A stretch of DNA of 64,000 bases from Streptomyces durmitorensis (lineage in GTDB: Bacteria; Actinomycetota; Actinomycetes; Streptomycetales; Streptomycetaceae). The translations under genes and the position numbers were made by a program. Of the stretch, positions 39,327 through 49,979 are shown in pieces. The notes under the pieces are model-generated. The model made no database searches, was not told where the DNA came from, and saw only the letters and a list, made by a program, of their open reading frames with translations. The first letter of the stretch is position 1, and the number at the start of each line of letters is the position of its first letter. Where the stretch lies: contig NZ_CP097289.1 in assembly GCF_023498005.1 (NCBI RefSeq), positions 8,928,001-8,992,000 of the forward strand. The letters run 5' to 3'.

Positions 39327-41747
39327 TCACCGGTCGTGCAGCGGCAGCGAGCAGCTCTTGCCCGGGGCGAGGGACACCGTACGAGTGGGAAGCCTGATGT
39401 CGATCGGCGATCGCTCAGAGGTGGGCGCGCTGATGGAGAGCTCTCCGGCCCGTACCTGCACGGTGACCCCCTCATGCCCCTGATAGCGCACGGAGAAGCC
39501 GTATTCGGAGAGTCGCGGCAGCGAGACGGGGTCGAGCCACAGGGCTCCGTCCCGTGTCTCGAGGCCGGTGAGCCCGCGCTGGACCAGGTCCAGGGTGCCG
39601 GCCATGGCGCCGAGGTGGATGCCCTCTTCCGTGGTGCCGCCCTGGACGTCCGCGACATCGCCCGCCAGCACCTCCTCGACGTACGTCCAGGCGTCCTCGC
39701 GTCGCAGGCGGGCAAGCACCCAGCCGTGCACAAGACCGCTGAGGGTGGAGCCGTGACTCGTACGCCGCATGTAATGGTCGACGGTCCTCGCCCACAGCGC
39801 GTCGTCCAGTTCGTAGCCCAGCCTGGCGAAGATCTGGCGTAGTTCGGACGGCGAGAAGAGGTAGCCGAGCATGAGGACGTCGGCCTGTTTGGAGGCCTGG
39901 TAGCGGTTGGCCGTGTCGCCCTCCGCCTCCAAGATTCGGTCGAGCCTGCGGATGTCGCCGTAACGCGCCCGGTAGGCGCTCCAGTCGAGCTCGGCGAGCG
40001 TTCCGTAGCCCTCGAACTGGCTGATGACTCCGTCGTGGAAGGCCACCCGCAGCTTCCGTGACACCTGGTCCCACCGGATCAGTTCGGCTTCTTGGAGGCC
40101 GGTTCGCTCGCGTAGTTCGTCCTGGCGCGCCTGTGGCAGTGCGCGCACCACGTCGAGCGCGCGGGCGAGTACCCAGGCGGCGGTGACGTTCGTGTAGGCG
40201 TTGTCGTCCAGACCGGGCGTCGAGGACCCGGGGTAGGCGTCGTGGTACTCGTCGGGGCCGACCACGCCGAGGATTCGGTACCGTCCGGTGCTGTCGTTGT
40301 AGGTCGCGAGATCTGCCCAGAAGCGGGCGATCTCCGTCAGCATCTCCACGCCCTTGGTGTGCAGGAATTCGGTGTCCCCGCTGGCCTCGCAGTACTGCCA
40401 CACGTTGTAGGCGATCGCCGATCCGACATGGTGCTGGAGTCGTGAGTGGTCGGGCAGCCATCGTCCGGAGCGGGGGTTGAGATGTACCTGTTGGGTTTCC
40501 TCGCGACCGTCGCTCCCGCTCTGCCACGGGTAGAGGGCGCCGGTCCGGCCGGCGTCGGAGGCCGCGTTCCGTGCCTGTTCGAGGCGCCGGTGGCGGTAGG
40601 TGAGCAGGGCACGGGAGATCTGGGGGAAGTGCAGGTTCAGATAGGGCAGGACGAAGAGCTCGTCCCAGAAGATGTGGCCCCGGTAGGCCTCCCCGTGCAG
40701 GCCGCGGGCCGGCACCCCGACATCGAGGTCGGCCGTGTGCGGGGAGAGCGTCTGCAGGATGTGGAACAGGTGCAGGCGCAGGATGCCGCCCGACTTCCCC
40801 GGTACGTCCAGCTCTGCGCTGTTCCACAGGCGCAGCCAGGCCGCGCGGTGCGAGATGAGGAGCGTCTCGAATCCCGGTGCCCGGCCTGCCCTGTCGACGG
40901 CGGCGTGCAGTGGATCACTGATGGCGGGGTCGCGTGAGGTGTGCAGAGCCACGACCTTGTCGACGGTGGTCGTACGGCCGGGCGCGAGGGAGAGGCGCAG
41001 GGATTGGGTGACCCGTAGGGCGCGAGGCTCGGTGTGGCGGCGTTCGACGGGGCCATCGGCGGTCACACGGCTGGCCATGCCGACGCGGATCGCGGACGTA
41101 CGGGTGCGACAGGTCAGCCAGGCGGAGTCCGGTGTGCCGCGCCCGGTGCGGACGTCTGTGAGGTGGTGGCCGTCGAGCTGCCGGTAGCGGGCGACGCCGT
41201 CGTTGGTGACCGCCCCGTCCAGGGCCGCCTCGACCTCCACGCTGCCCGCCCATCCCTCAGCGGTGAACTCGGTGCGCAGCGCGGCGAGATGCGGGTCCGC
41301 CATGTGGACGAGCCGCAACTGTCGCACGGACAGCACCCGCTCACCCCCGACCGAGTAGCGCATGGTGCGTTCCAGGGTTCCGGCGCGCAGGTCCAGGTGC
41401 TGGTGATGGTCGAGCAGCGCTGCACTGTCCGGCGTGAGCCAGGGGGCGTCGGTGCTCTCCGCGGCCTCAGAAATACCCCCGTTCTCCGCGTCGATCCTGA
41501 AGCGCAGGGGGAGCCAGTTGGGCAGGTTGACGATGTCCTCGTTCTCGACCTGCCGGCCGGCCACCGTGGAAGTGAGCCGGTCGTAGCAGCCCGCGGCGTA
41601 CGTGCCGGGGTAGTGGGCGTCGTCGGCCGGGCACTCGGGTGCGGCACCGCGGGTGGCGAAGTATCCGTTGCCCAGCGTGCAGAGTGCCTCGCGCAGGCGT
41701 TCCGACGCCGGGTCGTACCCGTGGTACTCCCAGGTCCATCCCGTCAT
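39327..41747 (-). CDS. Glycoside hydrolase family 65 disaccharide phosphorylase
   Basis: The protein has 806 residues, normal for GH65 maltose/trehalose/kojibiose phosphorylases. The N-terminal beta-sandwich (ALCTLGNGYFATRGA), the central alpha/alpha barrel with HGEAYRGHIFWDELFVLPYL and the catalytic general acid Glu500 in VVGPDEYHD are all present. It would split a glucose disaccharide with phosphate to give beta-glucose 1-phosphate. Its start overlaps the stop of a beta-phosphoglucomutase-like HAD gene, whose product would convert that sugar phosphate to glucose 6-phosphate, a classical pairing. Which disaccharide is used cannot be read. Confidence 0.95.
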   Translation of the reverse strand: MTGWTWEYHGYDPASERLREALCTLGNGYFATRGAAPECPADDAHYPGTYAAGCYDRLTSTVAGRQVENEDIVNLPNWLPLRFRIDAENGGISEAAESTDAPWLTPDSAALLDHHQHLDLRAGTLERTMRYSVGGERVLSVRQLRLVHMADPHLAALRTEFTAEGWAGSVEVEAALDGAVTNDGVARYRQLDGHHLTDVRTGRGTPDSAWLTCRTRTSAIRVGMASRVTADGPVERRHTEPRALRVTQSLRLSLAPGRTTTVDKVVALHTSRDPAISDPLHAAVDRAGRAPGFETLLISHRAAWLRLWNSAELDVPGKSGGILRLHLFHILQTLSPHTADLDVGVPARGLHGEAYRGHIFWDELFVLPYLNLHFPQISRALLTYRHRRLEQARNAASDAGRTGALYPWQSGSDGREETQQVHLNPRSGRWLPDHSRLQHHVGSAIAYNVWQYCEASGDTEFLHTKGVEMLTEIARFWADLATYNDSTGRYRILGVVGPDEYHDAYPGSSTPGLDDNAYTNVTAAWVLARALDVVRALPQARQDELRERTGLQEAELIRWDQVSRKLRVAFHDGVISQFEGYGTLAELDWSAYRARYGDIRRLDRILEAEGDTANRYQASKQADVLMLGYLFSPSELRQIFARLGYELDDALWARTVDHYMRRTSHGSTLSGLVHGWVLARLRREDAWTYVEEVLAGDVADVQGGTTEEGIHLGAMAGTLDLVQRGLTGLETRDGALWLDPVSLPRLSEYGFSVRYQGHEGVTVQVRAGELSISAPTSERSPIDIRLPTRTVSLAPGKSCSLPLHDR

Positions 41748-42550
41748 GGCCGCATCTCCCCGCCGTCGCCGAACAGTTCGGCCAGGTCCGTGACCACGAC
41801 GTCGGCGCCGTGTGCCATCAGTGCTGCGCCCGTGCCCGGACCCACGGTACGGTCCACGCCGATCACGAGCCCGAACCCGCCGCGGCGACCTGCCTCGACC
41901 CCCGCCAGGGCGTCCTCCACCACCGCGGTGTGCTCCACCGGCGTGCCGAGCCTGCGGGCCGCCTCCAGGAACAGAGCGGGATCCGGCTTGCCCGGCAGCG
42001 CAAGCCGGGCCGCCTCCGCGCCTTCCACCAGGGCCGCGAAGAGCTCGAACACCCCGGCGCCCCGCAGCAGTTCGCCTGCGTGGCGGGAGGCGGAGACGGC
42101 GGCCATCGGCACGCCGCGGGCGTGCAGTATCCGTAACAGCCGGACCGTTCCGGGATACGCCTCGATGCGGCCCTGGCTCAGGCGTTCCACGAAGAGCTGC
42201 TCCTTGCGGGCGGCGACCGCCCCCACGGTGCCGGTTCCCGGGAGGTCGTCGGGGCTGCCTGCCGGGAGCCGCAGCTCTCGCGAGGCGAGGAACGAGGCGG
42301 CACCGTCGAGCCGCGATCTGCCGTCCACGTAGCGCAGATAGTCAGCGGGAAGGTCAAAGGGCCGTTCGGGCCCTGGGCCCCGTGACGGTTGTGCGCGCAG
42401 ACATGCGTCGAAGGCGGTCTTCCAGGCGGCGGCGTGGAGCCGCGCGGAGTCGGTGATGACGCCGTCGGTGTCGAACACGACGGCACTCATGTCTCGCAGT
42501 ACGGGGAGGCCGCGGGGGTTCTCCGCTGTGGTCCGCGGGTGTGCGCTCAT
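41744..42550 (-). CDS. HAD hydrolase, beta-phosphoglucomutase-like
   Basis: The protein has 268 residues. It has the nucleophile motif VVFDTDGVITDSA, the cap-domain sequence YLRYVDGRSR, motif II MAAVSAS, lysine in GKPDPALFLEAA and motif IV VEDALAGVEAG. It belongs with beta-phosphoglucomutase, feeding the product of the GH65 enzyme into glycolysis. Start ATG 42548-42550 has an AGGAG seven bases upstream. A longer open frame to 43600 is an out-of-frame read of the DoxX gene. Confidence 0.93.
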   Translation of the reverse strand: MSAHPRTTAENPRGLPVLRDMSAVVFDTDGVITDSARLHAAAWKTAFDACLRAQPSRGPGPERPFDLPADYLRYVDGRSRLDGAASFLASRELRLPAGSPDDLPGTGTVGAVAARKEQLFVERLSQGRIEAYPGTVRLLRILHARGVPMAAVSASRHAGELLRGAGVFELFAALVEGAEAARLALPGKPDPALFLEAARRLGTPVEHTAVVEDALAGVEAGRRGGFGLVIGVDRTVGPGTGAALMAHGADVVVTDLAELFGDGGEMRP

Positions 42551-42657
42551 GACGGTTCTCCTGTGATCGACGGGCTCCGGGCGCTCGCGAGGCACGAGCG
42601 GGTGGCGATGCGAGGGATCGATGGGCGCTGGTGGCGGAGCGGCGGGGTGGCGGCGGG

Positions 42658-43299
42658 TCAGAGGAGCCAGCGGTGTCGCCGTACGAGGGGCAGCCGTGCC
42701 CATGCGCCACCGAGCCCCCAGGTGCGCCCGGCGTGTGCCACGGCGAGCAGGATGAGGACGGCTGCGTACAACACGTGGTAGTCGACGAGCGGATTCGTCG
42801 ACATGCTGGGCGAGCCGTCGGACAGGTGCTGGGCCGGAGGCCATTCCGCCACCCACATCAGGGCCATCATGGCCGTTCCGGCGAGTGCCGCGAGCCGTAG
42901 CGCGACACCGCTCGCCAGCGCGACGCCAACGCCCAGCAGACCGAGCATGAAGGCCCAGTCCGCCCAGGCATCGCCGGCCCAGGCATGGAAGGTGCCCTCC
43001 ATCGGCCCGGCCGAGACGCCGCTCAGGAAGCCCATCGTCGGGGAACCGCCGTCGAGCCATCCCTTGCCATGCCCGGTCGCGTAGCTCAGGCCGAAGGTCT
43101 TGTCGAAGAACGCCCAGAGGAAGGTGAACGCGGTGAGGATGCGCAGTACGGCGGTGGTACGTGCGAGAGCGACGGTGGACGCGGCCGCTTCGTCGAGACG
43201 CGCGACTGTTCCGCCAGCCGCCGCACCCTGCGCCGGGGCCCTGCGGGAAGCGGGAAAACGGATGCCCGTGCGTCGTCGGGGGCGTTGGTGCAGTGCCAT
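42658..43299 (-). CDS. DoxX-like membrane protein
   Basis: The protein has 213 residues. After a basic, Ala-rich N terminus come about four hydrophobic segments (near 50-68, 115-133, 135-152 and 175-192). FLWAFFDKTFGLSYAT and WLDGGSPTMGFL match the DoxX/TQO-small family linked to quinone and sulfur redox chemistry. Presence in an OsdR-like region fits a respiratory or redox role. The partner is not seen. Confidence 0.85.
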   Translation of the reverse strand: MALHQRPRRRTGIRFPASRRAPAQGAAAGGTVARLDEAAASTVALARTTAVLRILTAFTFLWAFFDKTFGLSYATGHGKGWLDGGSPTMGFLSGVSAGPMEGTFHAWAGDAWADWAFMLGLLGVGVALASGVALRLAALAGTAMMALMWVAEWPPAQHLSDGSPSMSTNPLVDYHVLYAAVLILLAVAHAGRTWGLGGAWARLPLVRRHRWLL

Positions 43300-43648
43300 G
43301 GTGTCCCGCCCTTGCTCGTGTCACGCGAACTGTGTGAGTCCGTCCAGACTGTTCGCCGGGTCCAGGTGCCGGGACCGGTCCGATCGGTCCTCGGGCACCC
43401 GCCGAAGGTCCCTGCCCGGCGGGCCGGTTGGGGCAGGTCCAACGCGACGGGCCCGCACGAGGGCGATCGAGGCCGCCCTCTTCGCCCCGCGCGTGACGTC
43501 GATGTCGCGGCTGCCCGGGCCGCCCGGTCGGATGCCGTCCGCATGTCCCCCTCCTCCGCCCTGTCCGCCGACCGGTGCGGCGTGTAGGGCAGTTGGACAT
43601 CGGCGCATGTCCGTCGGGTGAGGTGCCGGCCGGATGACGATCGCCCGG
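43300..43648. promoter_or_regulatory. 349-base gap upstream of the DoxX gene with GGACC palindromes
   Basis: No convincing gene is seen here. GGGACCGGTCC at 43371-43381 is followed by CGGTCC at 43384-43389, forming nested inverted repeats 72 bases before the DoxX start. The same 11-mer occurs upstream of the phosphoketolase gene (44745-44755). It may be a regulator site, possibly a half-conserved DevR/OsdR box. Confidence 0.4.
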
Positions 43649-44539
43649 TCAGGCGTGCGGTACGACGACCATCGGGCACCGGACGTGGTGCAGCGCCGCG
43701 TGGATCGTCGGCCCCGTGAACGGGCCGGAGCGGGGCCGGTCGCGCCGGCCGAGGACGAGGAGTCCGGCATCGGACGCGGCGTGCAGCAGCAGGCTCTGCG
43801 CACGGCCCCGGAGCGCTGAGGTCGTCACCGCCGTACGGGGGTACTTCGCCCGCCACGGCTGCACCAGCGCGTCGAGGGCTGACTGGTGCTCTGCGGCCGT
43901 CTCGCGGCCACCCCCGGCACCCCGGCCCGTCGCCGCGATCGAGGGTGGCCGATAGCCGTGCAGGACCTGCACGGCGGCGCCGCGCGACTGCGCCGCCTCG
44001 AAAGCGAAGGCGATGGCCTCATCGCCGGGGTGCGCCAGGTCGATTCCGAGCAGCACAGCGCGGTACGGAGTGTCCGTCGAACTGTGACCCTCCACGTTCA
44101 ACTGGTGTGCGTCCGCCGCCTGTTCGCCCGCCCGCACAAGGGCGACGGGGGTCGTGGACCGCGCCGTGAGGCTCAGGCTCACCGATCCCGCGAGGTAGCC
44201 GGTGAAGCCGTTGAGCCCTCGTGAGCCCAGCACAAGAAGCGCGCCCTGCGACGACGCTTCCAGGAGTACGGCCGGAGCGGGTCCCGGAATCTGGGCTTCC
44301 TCGACGTGCAGGTGCGGATACAGGGATCCGAGGTGATCGCGGGCCTCGCGCAGGATGCGCTGTGCCCACTGGCGCTGGCTGGTCGTCGAGGGGACGGCGG
44401 CGGAGGGATGCGGGGACCATGCCCAGGCGTGGACGAGGCGCAGTGCCGTGTCACGGCGCTGCGCCTCCCGCGCCGCCCAGCCGGCGGCGGCCAGGCTCTC
44501 GGGAGATCCGTCGATGCCGACGATGACGGGACGGAGCAT
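43649..44539 (-). CDS. Tandem universal stress protein (UspA family)
   Basis: The protein has 296 residues and two Usp domains. The first begins VIVGIDGSPESLAAAGWA and has GSRGLNGFTGYLAGSVS. The second begins VLLGIDLAHPGDEAIAFAF and ends with a GRRDRPRSGPF loop lacking the full ATP-binding glycine pattern. The start ATG 44537-44539 is set by AGGAGG at 44548-44553. It diverges from phosphoketolase across a gap carrying an OsdR-like box. Confidence 0.95.
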   Translation of the reverse strand: MLRPVIVGIDGSPESLAAAGWAAREAQRRDTALRLVHAWAWSPHPSAAVPSTTSQRQWAQRILREARDHLGSLYPHLHVEEAQIPGPAPAVLLEASSQGALLVLGSRGLNGFTGYLAGSVSLSLTARSTTPVALVRAGEQAADAHQLNVEGHSSTDTPYRAVLLGIDLAHPGDEAIAFAFEAAQSRGAAVQVLHGYRPPSIAATGRGAGGGRETAAEHQSALDALVQPWRAKYPRTAVTTSALRGRAQSLLLHAASDAGLLVLGRRDRPRSGPFTGPTIHAALHHVRCPMVVVPHA

Positions 44540-44658
44540 GATGCTCGCCTCCTGTTGGATGTGGCTCTGCACAGACGCGTTCGGTTCGCACAGGCTCGTT
44601 CGGTTCGACCCTCGCACCGGCGGCCGTGCGACAAGAGAGGCCACCCGGCGTCGGCACG

Positions 44659-44672
44659 GGGCCGAACGGCCC
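44659..44672. promoter_or_regulatory. DevR/OsdR-like box in the Usp/phosphoketolase divergent gap
   Basis: GGGCC-GAAC-GGCCC has arms that pair as GGGCC/GGCCC, and the pairing extends one more G-C on each side. It lies 120 bases before the Usp start on one side and 176 bases before the phosphoketolase start on the other. A second element, GGGACCGGTCC at 44745-44755, is closer to phosphoketolase. Confidence 0.6.
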
Positions 44673-44847
44673 CTCTCCCGCCGCCCGTCGGGGCGACCAC
44701 GATGGGCGGCAGCGCGAGACCGTCCGTGGTCGTCTGCGCGGTCGGGGACCGGTCCTGGCCGAGCGGCGACCGTCGGCGGCCAAAGGCCCCTGCCACCGGC
44801 GGGGCGGACGGCCCGGACCGGCTCGCCATCAGCCAAGGGAGCGAGAC

Positions 44848-47232
44848 ATGGACAGCCCTGCCCGGGGAGACGCCCGCTACCTCGACGACACCGCACTCGC
44901 GTCGCTGGACGCACACTGGAGGGCCGCGAACTATCTGGCCGTCGGCCAGATCTACCTGATGTCCAACCCGCTCCTCAAGGAGCCGCTGCGGCCCGAACAC
45001 GTCAAGCCCAGGCTCCTTGGGCACTGGGGGACCTCGCCCGGCCTCAACCTCGTGCACACCCACCTCAACCGCGTGGCACGAGAGCGTGGACAGGACATCG
45101 TCTGCGTCTGGGGGCCCGGCCACGGCGGTCCTGCCGTCCTGGCGAACTCCTGGCTGGAGGGCACGTACTGCGAGACCTATCCGGACGTCAGCCGGGACGA
45201 GGTCGGCATGGGCCGGCTCTTCCGGCAGTTCTCGTTCCCCGGCGGCGTGCCCAGCCACGTGGCTCCTGAGACTCCCGGCTCGATCCACGAGGGCGGCGAG
45301 CTGGGGTACGCCCTGTCCCACGCCTACGGTGCGGCCCTGGACAATCCGGATCTTCTCGTCGGATGCGTGATCGGCGACGGTGAGGCAGAGACCGGGCCGC
45401 TGGCGGCCTCGTGGCACTCCAACAAGTTCCTCGACCCCGTTCACGACGGGGCCGTCCTGCCGATCCTGCATCTCAACGGCTACAAGATCGCCAACCCGAC
45501 CGTGCTCGCACGCCTGCCCAGGGAAGAACTCGACGACTTCCTGCGGGGCGTGGGGCACGAGCCTTTGCACGTCGAGGGCGACGAACCGCTGCGGGTACAC
45601 AGCGCCATGGCGCAAGCGATGGACACCGCGCTAGACCGGATCAGGGCCGCGCAGCGGCGAGCCCGCGAAGAAGGTGTGAGCGAACGCGTCCGCTGGCCGA
45701 TGATCGTCCTGCGCACACCCAAGGGGTGGACCGGACCGGCCGAGGTCGACGGGCTGCCGGTCGAGGGGACGTGGCGTGCCCATCAGGTCCCTCTGAGCGG
45801 AGTGCGCGAAAACCCCGACCACCTACGCCAGTTGGAGCAGTGGATGCGCTCCTATCGGCCCGAGGAGCTCTTCGACGAGGCCGGGCGGCCGCGTGAGGCC
45901 GTACTGGACTGCGTACCGGCCGGAACGCGGCGGCTGGGCGCGAGCCCGCACTCCAACGGAGGGCTGCTCGTCCACGACCTGCCGATCCCGCCGCTGGGCC
46001 GGCACGCCGTACCCGTCGACAAACCCGGCACCACCCTGCACGAGCCCACCCGGGTCCTGGGCGGCCTCCTGGAAGCGGTGATGGAGAACACCGCGCAGCG
46101 GCGTGACTTCCGCCTCGTGGGTCCGGACGAGACCGCTTCCAACCGTCTCCAGGACGTGTACGGGGCGAGCGGCAAGGCCTGGCAGGCACAGACACTGGAC
46201 ACCGACGAGCACCTTGACCCGCACGGCCGGGTGATGGAGATCCTCTCGGAGCACACCTGCCAGGGCTGGCTGGAGGGCTACCTCCTCACCGGCAGGCACG
46301 GCCTCTTCTCCTGCTACGAAGCGTTCGTCCACATCGTCGACTCCATGGTCAACCAGCACATCAAGTGGCTGCGCACCTCACGCCGCCTGCCCTGGCGGCG
46401 TCCCATCGCTTCGCTCAACTACCTGCTCACCTCGCACGTGTGGCGGCAGGACAGCAACGGCTTCTCGCACCAGGACCCCGGTTTCATCGACCACGTCCTC
46501 AACAAGTCACCCGAGGTCGTACGGGTGTACCTGCCGCCGGACGCCAACACGCTGCTGTCCGTGGCGGACCACGTCCTGCGCTCCCGCGACTACGTCAACG
46601 TCGTCGTGGCGGGCAAGCAACCCTGCTTCGACTGGCTGACGCTCGAAGAGGCCCGGGGACACTGTGCCCGCGGCGCGGGGATCTGGGACTGGGCCGGCAG
46701 CGAGAACCACGACGGAGAGCCCGATGTCGTCCTCGGGTGCGCGGGGGACGTCCCCACCCTGGAAGTCATGGCCGCCGCCCAGCTCCTGCGGCGCCACCTG
46801 CCCGACCTCGCCTTCCGGGTCGTCAACGTGGTCGACCTGGCCCGTCTGCTCCCGCAGGAGGAGCATCCGCACGGAATGTCGGGCGCGGACTTCGACGCCC
46901 TGTTCACCCCCGACAAGCCCGTCGTCTTCGCCTACCACGGCTACCCGTGGCTCATCCATCGCCTCACCTACCGGCGCACCGGGCACGCGAACCTGCACGT
47001 GCGCGGATACAAGGAGGAGGGCACGACGACCACGCCCTTCGACATGGTGGTGCGCAACGACCTCGACCGCTACCGGCTCGTCATGGACGTCATCGACCGT
47101 GTCCCCGGTCTCGCCGTCCGCGCCGCCGCGGTCCGCCAGGAGATGGTGGACGTACGACTGCGCCACCACACCTGGATCCGCGAACACGGCACCGATCTCC
47201 CCGAGGTCAGCGAGTGGACCTGGACCAACTGA
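44848..47232 (+). CDS. xfp: Xylulose-5-phosphate/fructose-6-phosphate phosphoketolase
   Basis: The protein has 794 residues, standard for the family. Marks are [18 protein letters not shown] near residue 55, GPGHGGPA, the thiamine-diphosphate motif [11 protein letters not shown], and a C-terminal [14 protein letters not shown] block. It cleaves xylulose 5-phosphate or fructose 6-phosphate with phosphate to acetyl phosphate and a sugar phosphate, a way to make ATP or acetyl-CoA with little oxygen. Start ATG 44848 is preceded by AAGGGAG at seven to thirteen bases. The in-frame extension upstream to 44626 crosses the regulatory sites and was rejected. Confidence 0.97.
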   Translation: MDSPARGDARYLDDTALASLDAHWRAANYLAVGQIYLMSNPLLKEPLRPEHVKPRLLGHWGTSPGLNLVHTHLNRVARERGQDIVCVWGPGHGGPAVLANSWLEGTYCETYPDVSRDEVGMGRLFRQFSFPGGVPSHVAPETPGSIHEGGELGYALSHAYGAALDNPDLLVGCVIGDGEAETGPLAASWHSNKFLDPVHDGAVLPILHLNGYKIANPTVLARLPREELDDFLRGVGHEPLHVEGDEPLRVHSAMAQAMDTALDRIRAAQRRAREEGVSERVRWPMIVLRTPKGWTGPAEVDGLPVEGTWRAHQVPLSGVRENPDHLRQLEQWMRSYRPEELFDEAGRPREAVLDCVPAGTRRLGASPHSNGGLLVHDLPIPPLGRHAVPVDKPGTTLHEPTRVLGGLLEAVMENTAQRRDFRLVGPDETASNRLQDVYGASGKAWQAQTLDTDEHLDPHGRVMEILSEHTCQGWLEGYLLTGRHGLFSCYEAFVHIVDSMVNQHIKWLRTSRRLPWRRPIASLNYLLTSHVWRQDSNGFSHQDPGFIDHVLNKSPEVVRVYLPPDANTLLSVADHVLRSRDYVNVVVAGKQPCFDWLTLEEARGHCARGAGIWDWAGSENHDGEPDVVLGCAGDVPTLEVMAAAQLLRRHLPDLAFRVVNVVDLARLLPQEEHPHGMSGADFDALFTPDKPVVFAYHGYPWLIHRLTYRRTGHANLHVRGYKEEGTTTTPFDMVVRNDLDRYRLVMDVIDRVPGLAVRAAAVRQEMVDVRLRHHTWIREHGTDLPEVSEWTWTN

Positions 47233-47314
47233 CCTCCAGGGACGGGTATCGCGTCACCGTCACCGCACCCCGTCACAGAACTTGTGAGCCGGAACCAGAG
47301 CAGTCGGAGCCGTC

Positions 47315-49912
47315 GTGTCCGTATCGTCCGATGTCCACCCCGACCCGACCCACGAAGCGGGCCTGAGCCGGGAACAGGCTGCCCGGCTGCTGGCCGAGTG
47401 CGGCCCCAACACGCTTGCCCCGCCCGCCGTGATCTCCCTGTGGTCCCGCGTCTCCGCGCAACTCCGCGACCCGCTGATCATCGTGCTGTTGGCCGCGGTG
47501 GCACTGACCGTCGCCACCGCGGACTACGCCGACGCGATCATCATCAGTGTGGTCGTCCTGTTCAACACCACTGTCGGGGTGGTGCAGGAGGTCCGGGCGG
47601 ACAACGCGGTCGCGGCCCTCTCCGCCATGACCGCCCCCACCGCGCGCGTCCGGCGTGATGGCACCGAGCAGGAAGTCGCCTCCGCCGACGTCGTTCCGGG
47701 CGATGTCCTGATGCTCGGCGAGGGCGACATCGTCCCGGCCGATGCCACTCTCCGCCAGGCCGCCGCACTCCTGGTCGACGAATCGACCCTGACCGGAGAA
47801 TCCGTCCCGGCCGACAAGGACGTCCATGGAACGGACCCGGATACGGCACGGCTGCGGGCCGGGACGGTGGTGGTGCGGGGCCGAGCCGTGGCCACGGTCA
47901 CCGCGACCGGAGCGCACAGCGCCCTGGGCGTGATCGCCGCCTCGCTGCATCCCAGGCAGCAGCTGACTCCCCTTCAGAAACGCCTGGCCGGGCTCGGGAA
48001 GGTGCTGGCCCTCGTCACTGTCGGGCTGTGTCTCCTGGTCCTGGGTCTCGGACTGCTGCGCGGTCAGTCGCTGGAGCTCATGGCCGTCACCGCGATCAGT
48101 CTTGTCGTGGCCGCCGTCCCGGAGTCGCTGCCGGCTGTGGTCACGCTCGGGCTGGCCCTGGGCGCGCGGCGGATGGCTGCCCGCAACGCGGTGGTGCGCC
48201 GTCTCTCCGCCGTCGAGACCTTGGGGTCGGTCACCGTCCTGGCGACCGACAAGACCGGCACTCTCACCGAGGGCAGGATGCTCCTCGAACGCGTCTGGAC
48301 CCCCCTCGGTACTGTCACCGTCTCCGGGACCGGGTACGAACCCGTGGGCGAGTTCCTGCACGCCGGTCTGCCTCCAACTCCCGCCCTGGCTGACGCCGTA
48401 CGCGAAGTCCTCGTGACGGGGGCGCTGTGCAACGACGCCTCGCTGGTCCCGCCCGCCGAGGCGGCCACACCGTGGGCAGCCCTCGGCGATCCGACGGAAG
48501 CCGCCCTGCTGACCGGCGCCGCGAAGGCCGGTTGCGCCCGGGAGGGCCTCCTCCGTGACCGGCCCCGGGTCGGGGAAGTCCCCTTCGACAGTCTCCGCAA
48601 ACGCATGACCACCCTCCACAGCACAGCCGGGGGAGCGATCGACATCTGCCTCAAAGGCGCCCCGGAAGCGGTGCTGGAGCCATCGCTGCTCGACGAGGAG
48701 CCCGAGGTGCTGAAGCGGGCGCGCGAGGAGGCGGCTGCCCTGTCCGCCGAGGGCTACCGCGTCCTGGCGGTGGCAGCGGGCTCCCACACCGCTCTGCCCG
48801 ACCCCGCGGAGAAGAGCGAGAGCGGCCTGAGACTGCTGGGCCTTGCGGCCATCAGTGACCCGCCCAAGGCGGCGGCCGAGGCGACCGTGCTCGCCTGCAG
48901 GAGCGCGGGCATCACGTCCGTCCTCATCACCGGAGACCATCCGGCGACAGCCCGCGCGATCGCGGTGCGCGTCGGCATCCTGCGGCGCGACGAAGCCGAG
49001 CAGCCGGGACTGGTGGTGACCGGCCAGGAACTGGCGGCAGGTCAGATCCCCGACCTCACCGCAGTCCGGGTCTTCGCCCGGACATCGCCCCAGCAGAAGC
49101 TGGACATCGTCGGGGCGTGGCAGGCACGCGGCGAGGTCACCGCCATGACCGGCGACGGCGTCAACGACGGCCCCGCACTGCGCCAGGCCGACATCGGCGT
49201 CGCCATGGGCCGCCGGGGCACCGAAGTCGCCCGTCAGGCCGCCGACCTGGTCCTCGCCGACGACGAACTCACCTCGGTCGTCGCTGCCGTCGAGGAAGGA
49301 CGCCGGGTCTACGCCAACATCCGCCGCTTCCTCCTCTACGCCCTGGCAGGCGGTGCGGCAGAGATCCTGATCATGCTCCTGGGGCCCCTGTTCGGCCTCG
49401 TACTACCTCTGCGCGCCGGACAGATCCTGTGGATCAACCTCCTCACCCACGGCCTGACCGGGGTGGCCATGGGAGCCGAACCCTCCTCACCCGACGCGAT
49501 GCACCGTCCGCCCCGCCGCCCGCGGCAGCACGTTCTCGGCGGCGGTCTGTGGCAGCGTGTGCTGCGGCTGTCGATCCTTGTCACGGCTGTCTGTCTCGGC
49601 GCAAGTCTCTGGGTCCGGCACACCGGCGGCCCCTGGCAGACCGTGCTGTTCCTGTCCCTGCTGGCCGCCCAGCTCGGAGTCGCACTGGGTTTGCGCGAGC
49701 GGGTTCTGACGCGCCGAAACCTCAGCCTTCCGGTCGCCGTGCTGACCGCGGCGGCTCTGGGCGTCGCTGCCGTGTACGTACCCTTCCTCGCTCATCTCCT
49801 GGGCACCTCGGCCCTGTCCTGGCCGGACATCGGCATCGCTGCTGCGGCCGGCCTCATCGCCTTCATCGCTGCTCGCACGGAGTGTTCCCGCTCGCCCGAA
49901 GGCCGCGGCTGA
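47315..49912 (+). CDS. P-type (P2-like) cation-transporting ATPase
   Basis: The protein has 865 residues. The phosphorylation motif is ATDKTGTLTEG with Asp312. The actuator loop has TLTGESVP, and the hinge has MTGDGVNDGPALRQADIG. Membrane helices flank these in P2 order. The M4 motif reads PESLPAVVT, where calcium pumps usually have PEGLPAVVT, so calcium-like or other divalent transport is likely but unproved. Start GTG 47315 has GGAG five bases upstream. A related P-type pump (CtpF) belongs to the DosR regulon of mycobacteria. Confidence 0.94.
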   Translation: MSVSSDVHPDPTHEAGLSREQAARLLAECGPNTLAPPAVISLWSRVSAQLRDPLIIVLLAAVALTVATADYADAIIISVVVLFNTTVGVVQEVRADNAVAALSAMTAPTARVRRDGTEQEVASADVVPGDVLMLGEGDIVPADATLRQAAALLVDESTLTGESVPADKDVHGTDPDTARLRAGTVVVRGRAVATVTATGAHSALGVIAASLHPRQQLTPLQKRLAGLGKVLALVTVGLCLLVLGLGLLRGQSLELMAVTAISLVVAAVPESLPAVVTLGLALGARRMAARNAVVRRLSAVETLGSVTVLATDKTGTLTEGRMLLERVWTPLGTVTVSGTGYEPVGEFLHAGLPPTPALADAVREVLVTGALCNDASLVPPAEAATPWAALGDPTEAALLTGAAKAGCAREGLLRDRPRVGEVPFDSLRKRMTTLHSTAGGAIDICLKGAPEAVLEPSLLDEEPEVLKRAREEAAALSAEGYRVLAVAAGSHTALPDPAEKSESGLRLLGLAAISDPPKAAAEATVLACRSAGITSVLITGDHPATARAIAVRVGILRRDEAEQPGLVVTGQELAAGQIPDLTAVRVFARTSPQQKLDIVGAWQARGEVTAMTGDGVNDGPALRQADIGVAMGRRGTEVARQAADLVLADDELTSVVAAVEEGRRVYANIRRFLLYALAGGAAEILIMLLGPLFGLVLPLRAGQILWINLLTHGLTGVAMGAEPSSPDAMHRPPRRPRQHVLGGGLWQRVLRLSILVTAVCLGASLWVRHTGGPWQTVLFLSLLAAQLGVALGLRERVLTRRNLSLPVAVLTAAALGVAAVYVPFLAHLLGTSALSWPDIGIAAAAGLIAFIAARTECSRSPEGRG

Positions 49913-49979
49913 GGCTCGTGCCCGTACACAGCACGCCATTTCGCAGCTGTCACGGGCAGCGCCACGAGAAGGAGGGGAA

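Noticed and set aside
43321..43600. Open frames on both strands between DoxX and Usp genes
   Set aside because: They are Arg/Pro/Ser-rich with no motif, in a stretch better explained as regulatory DNA.
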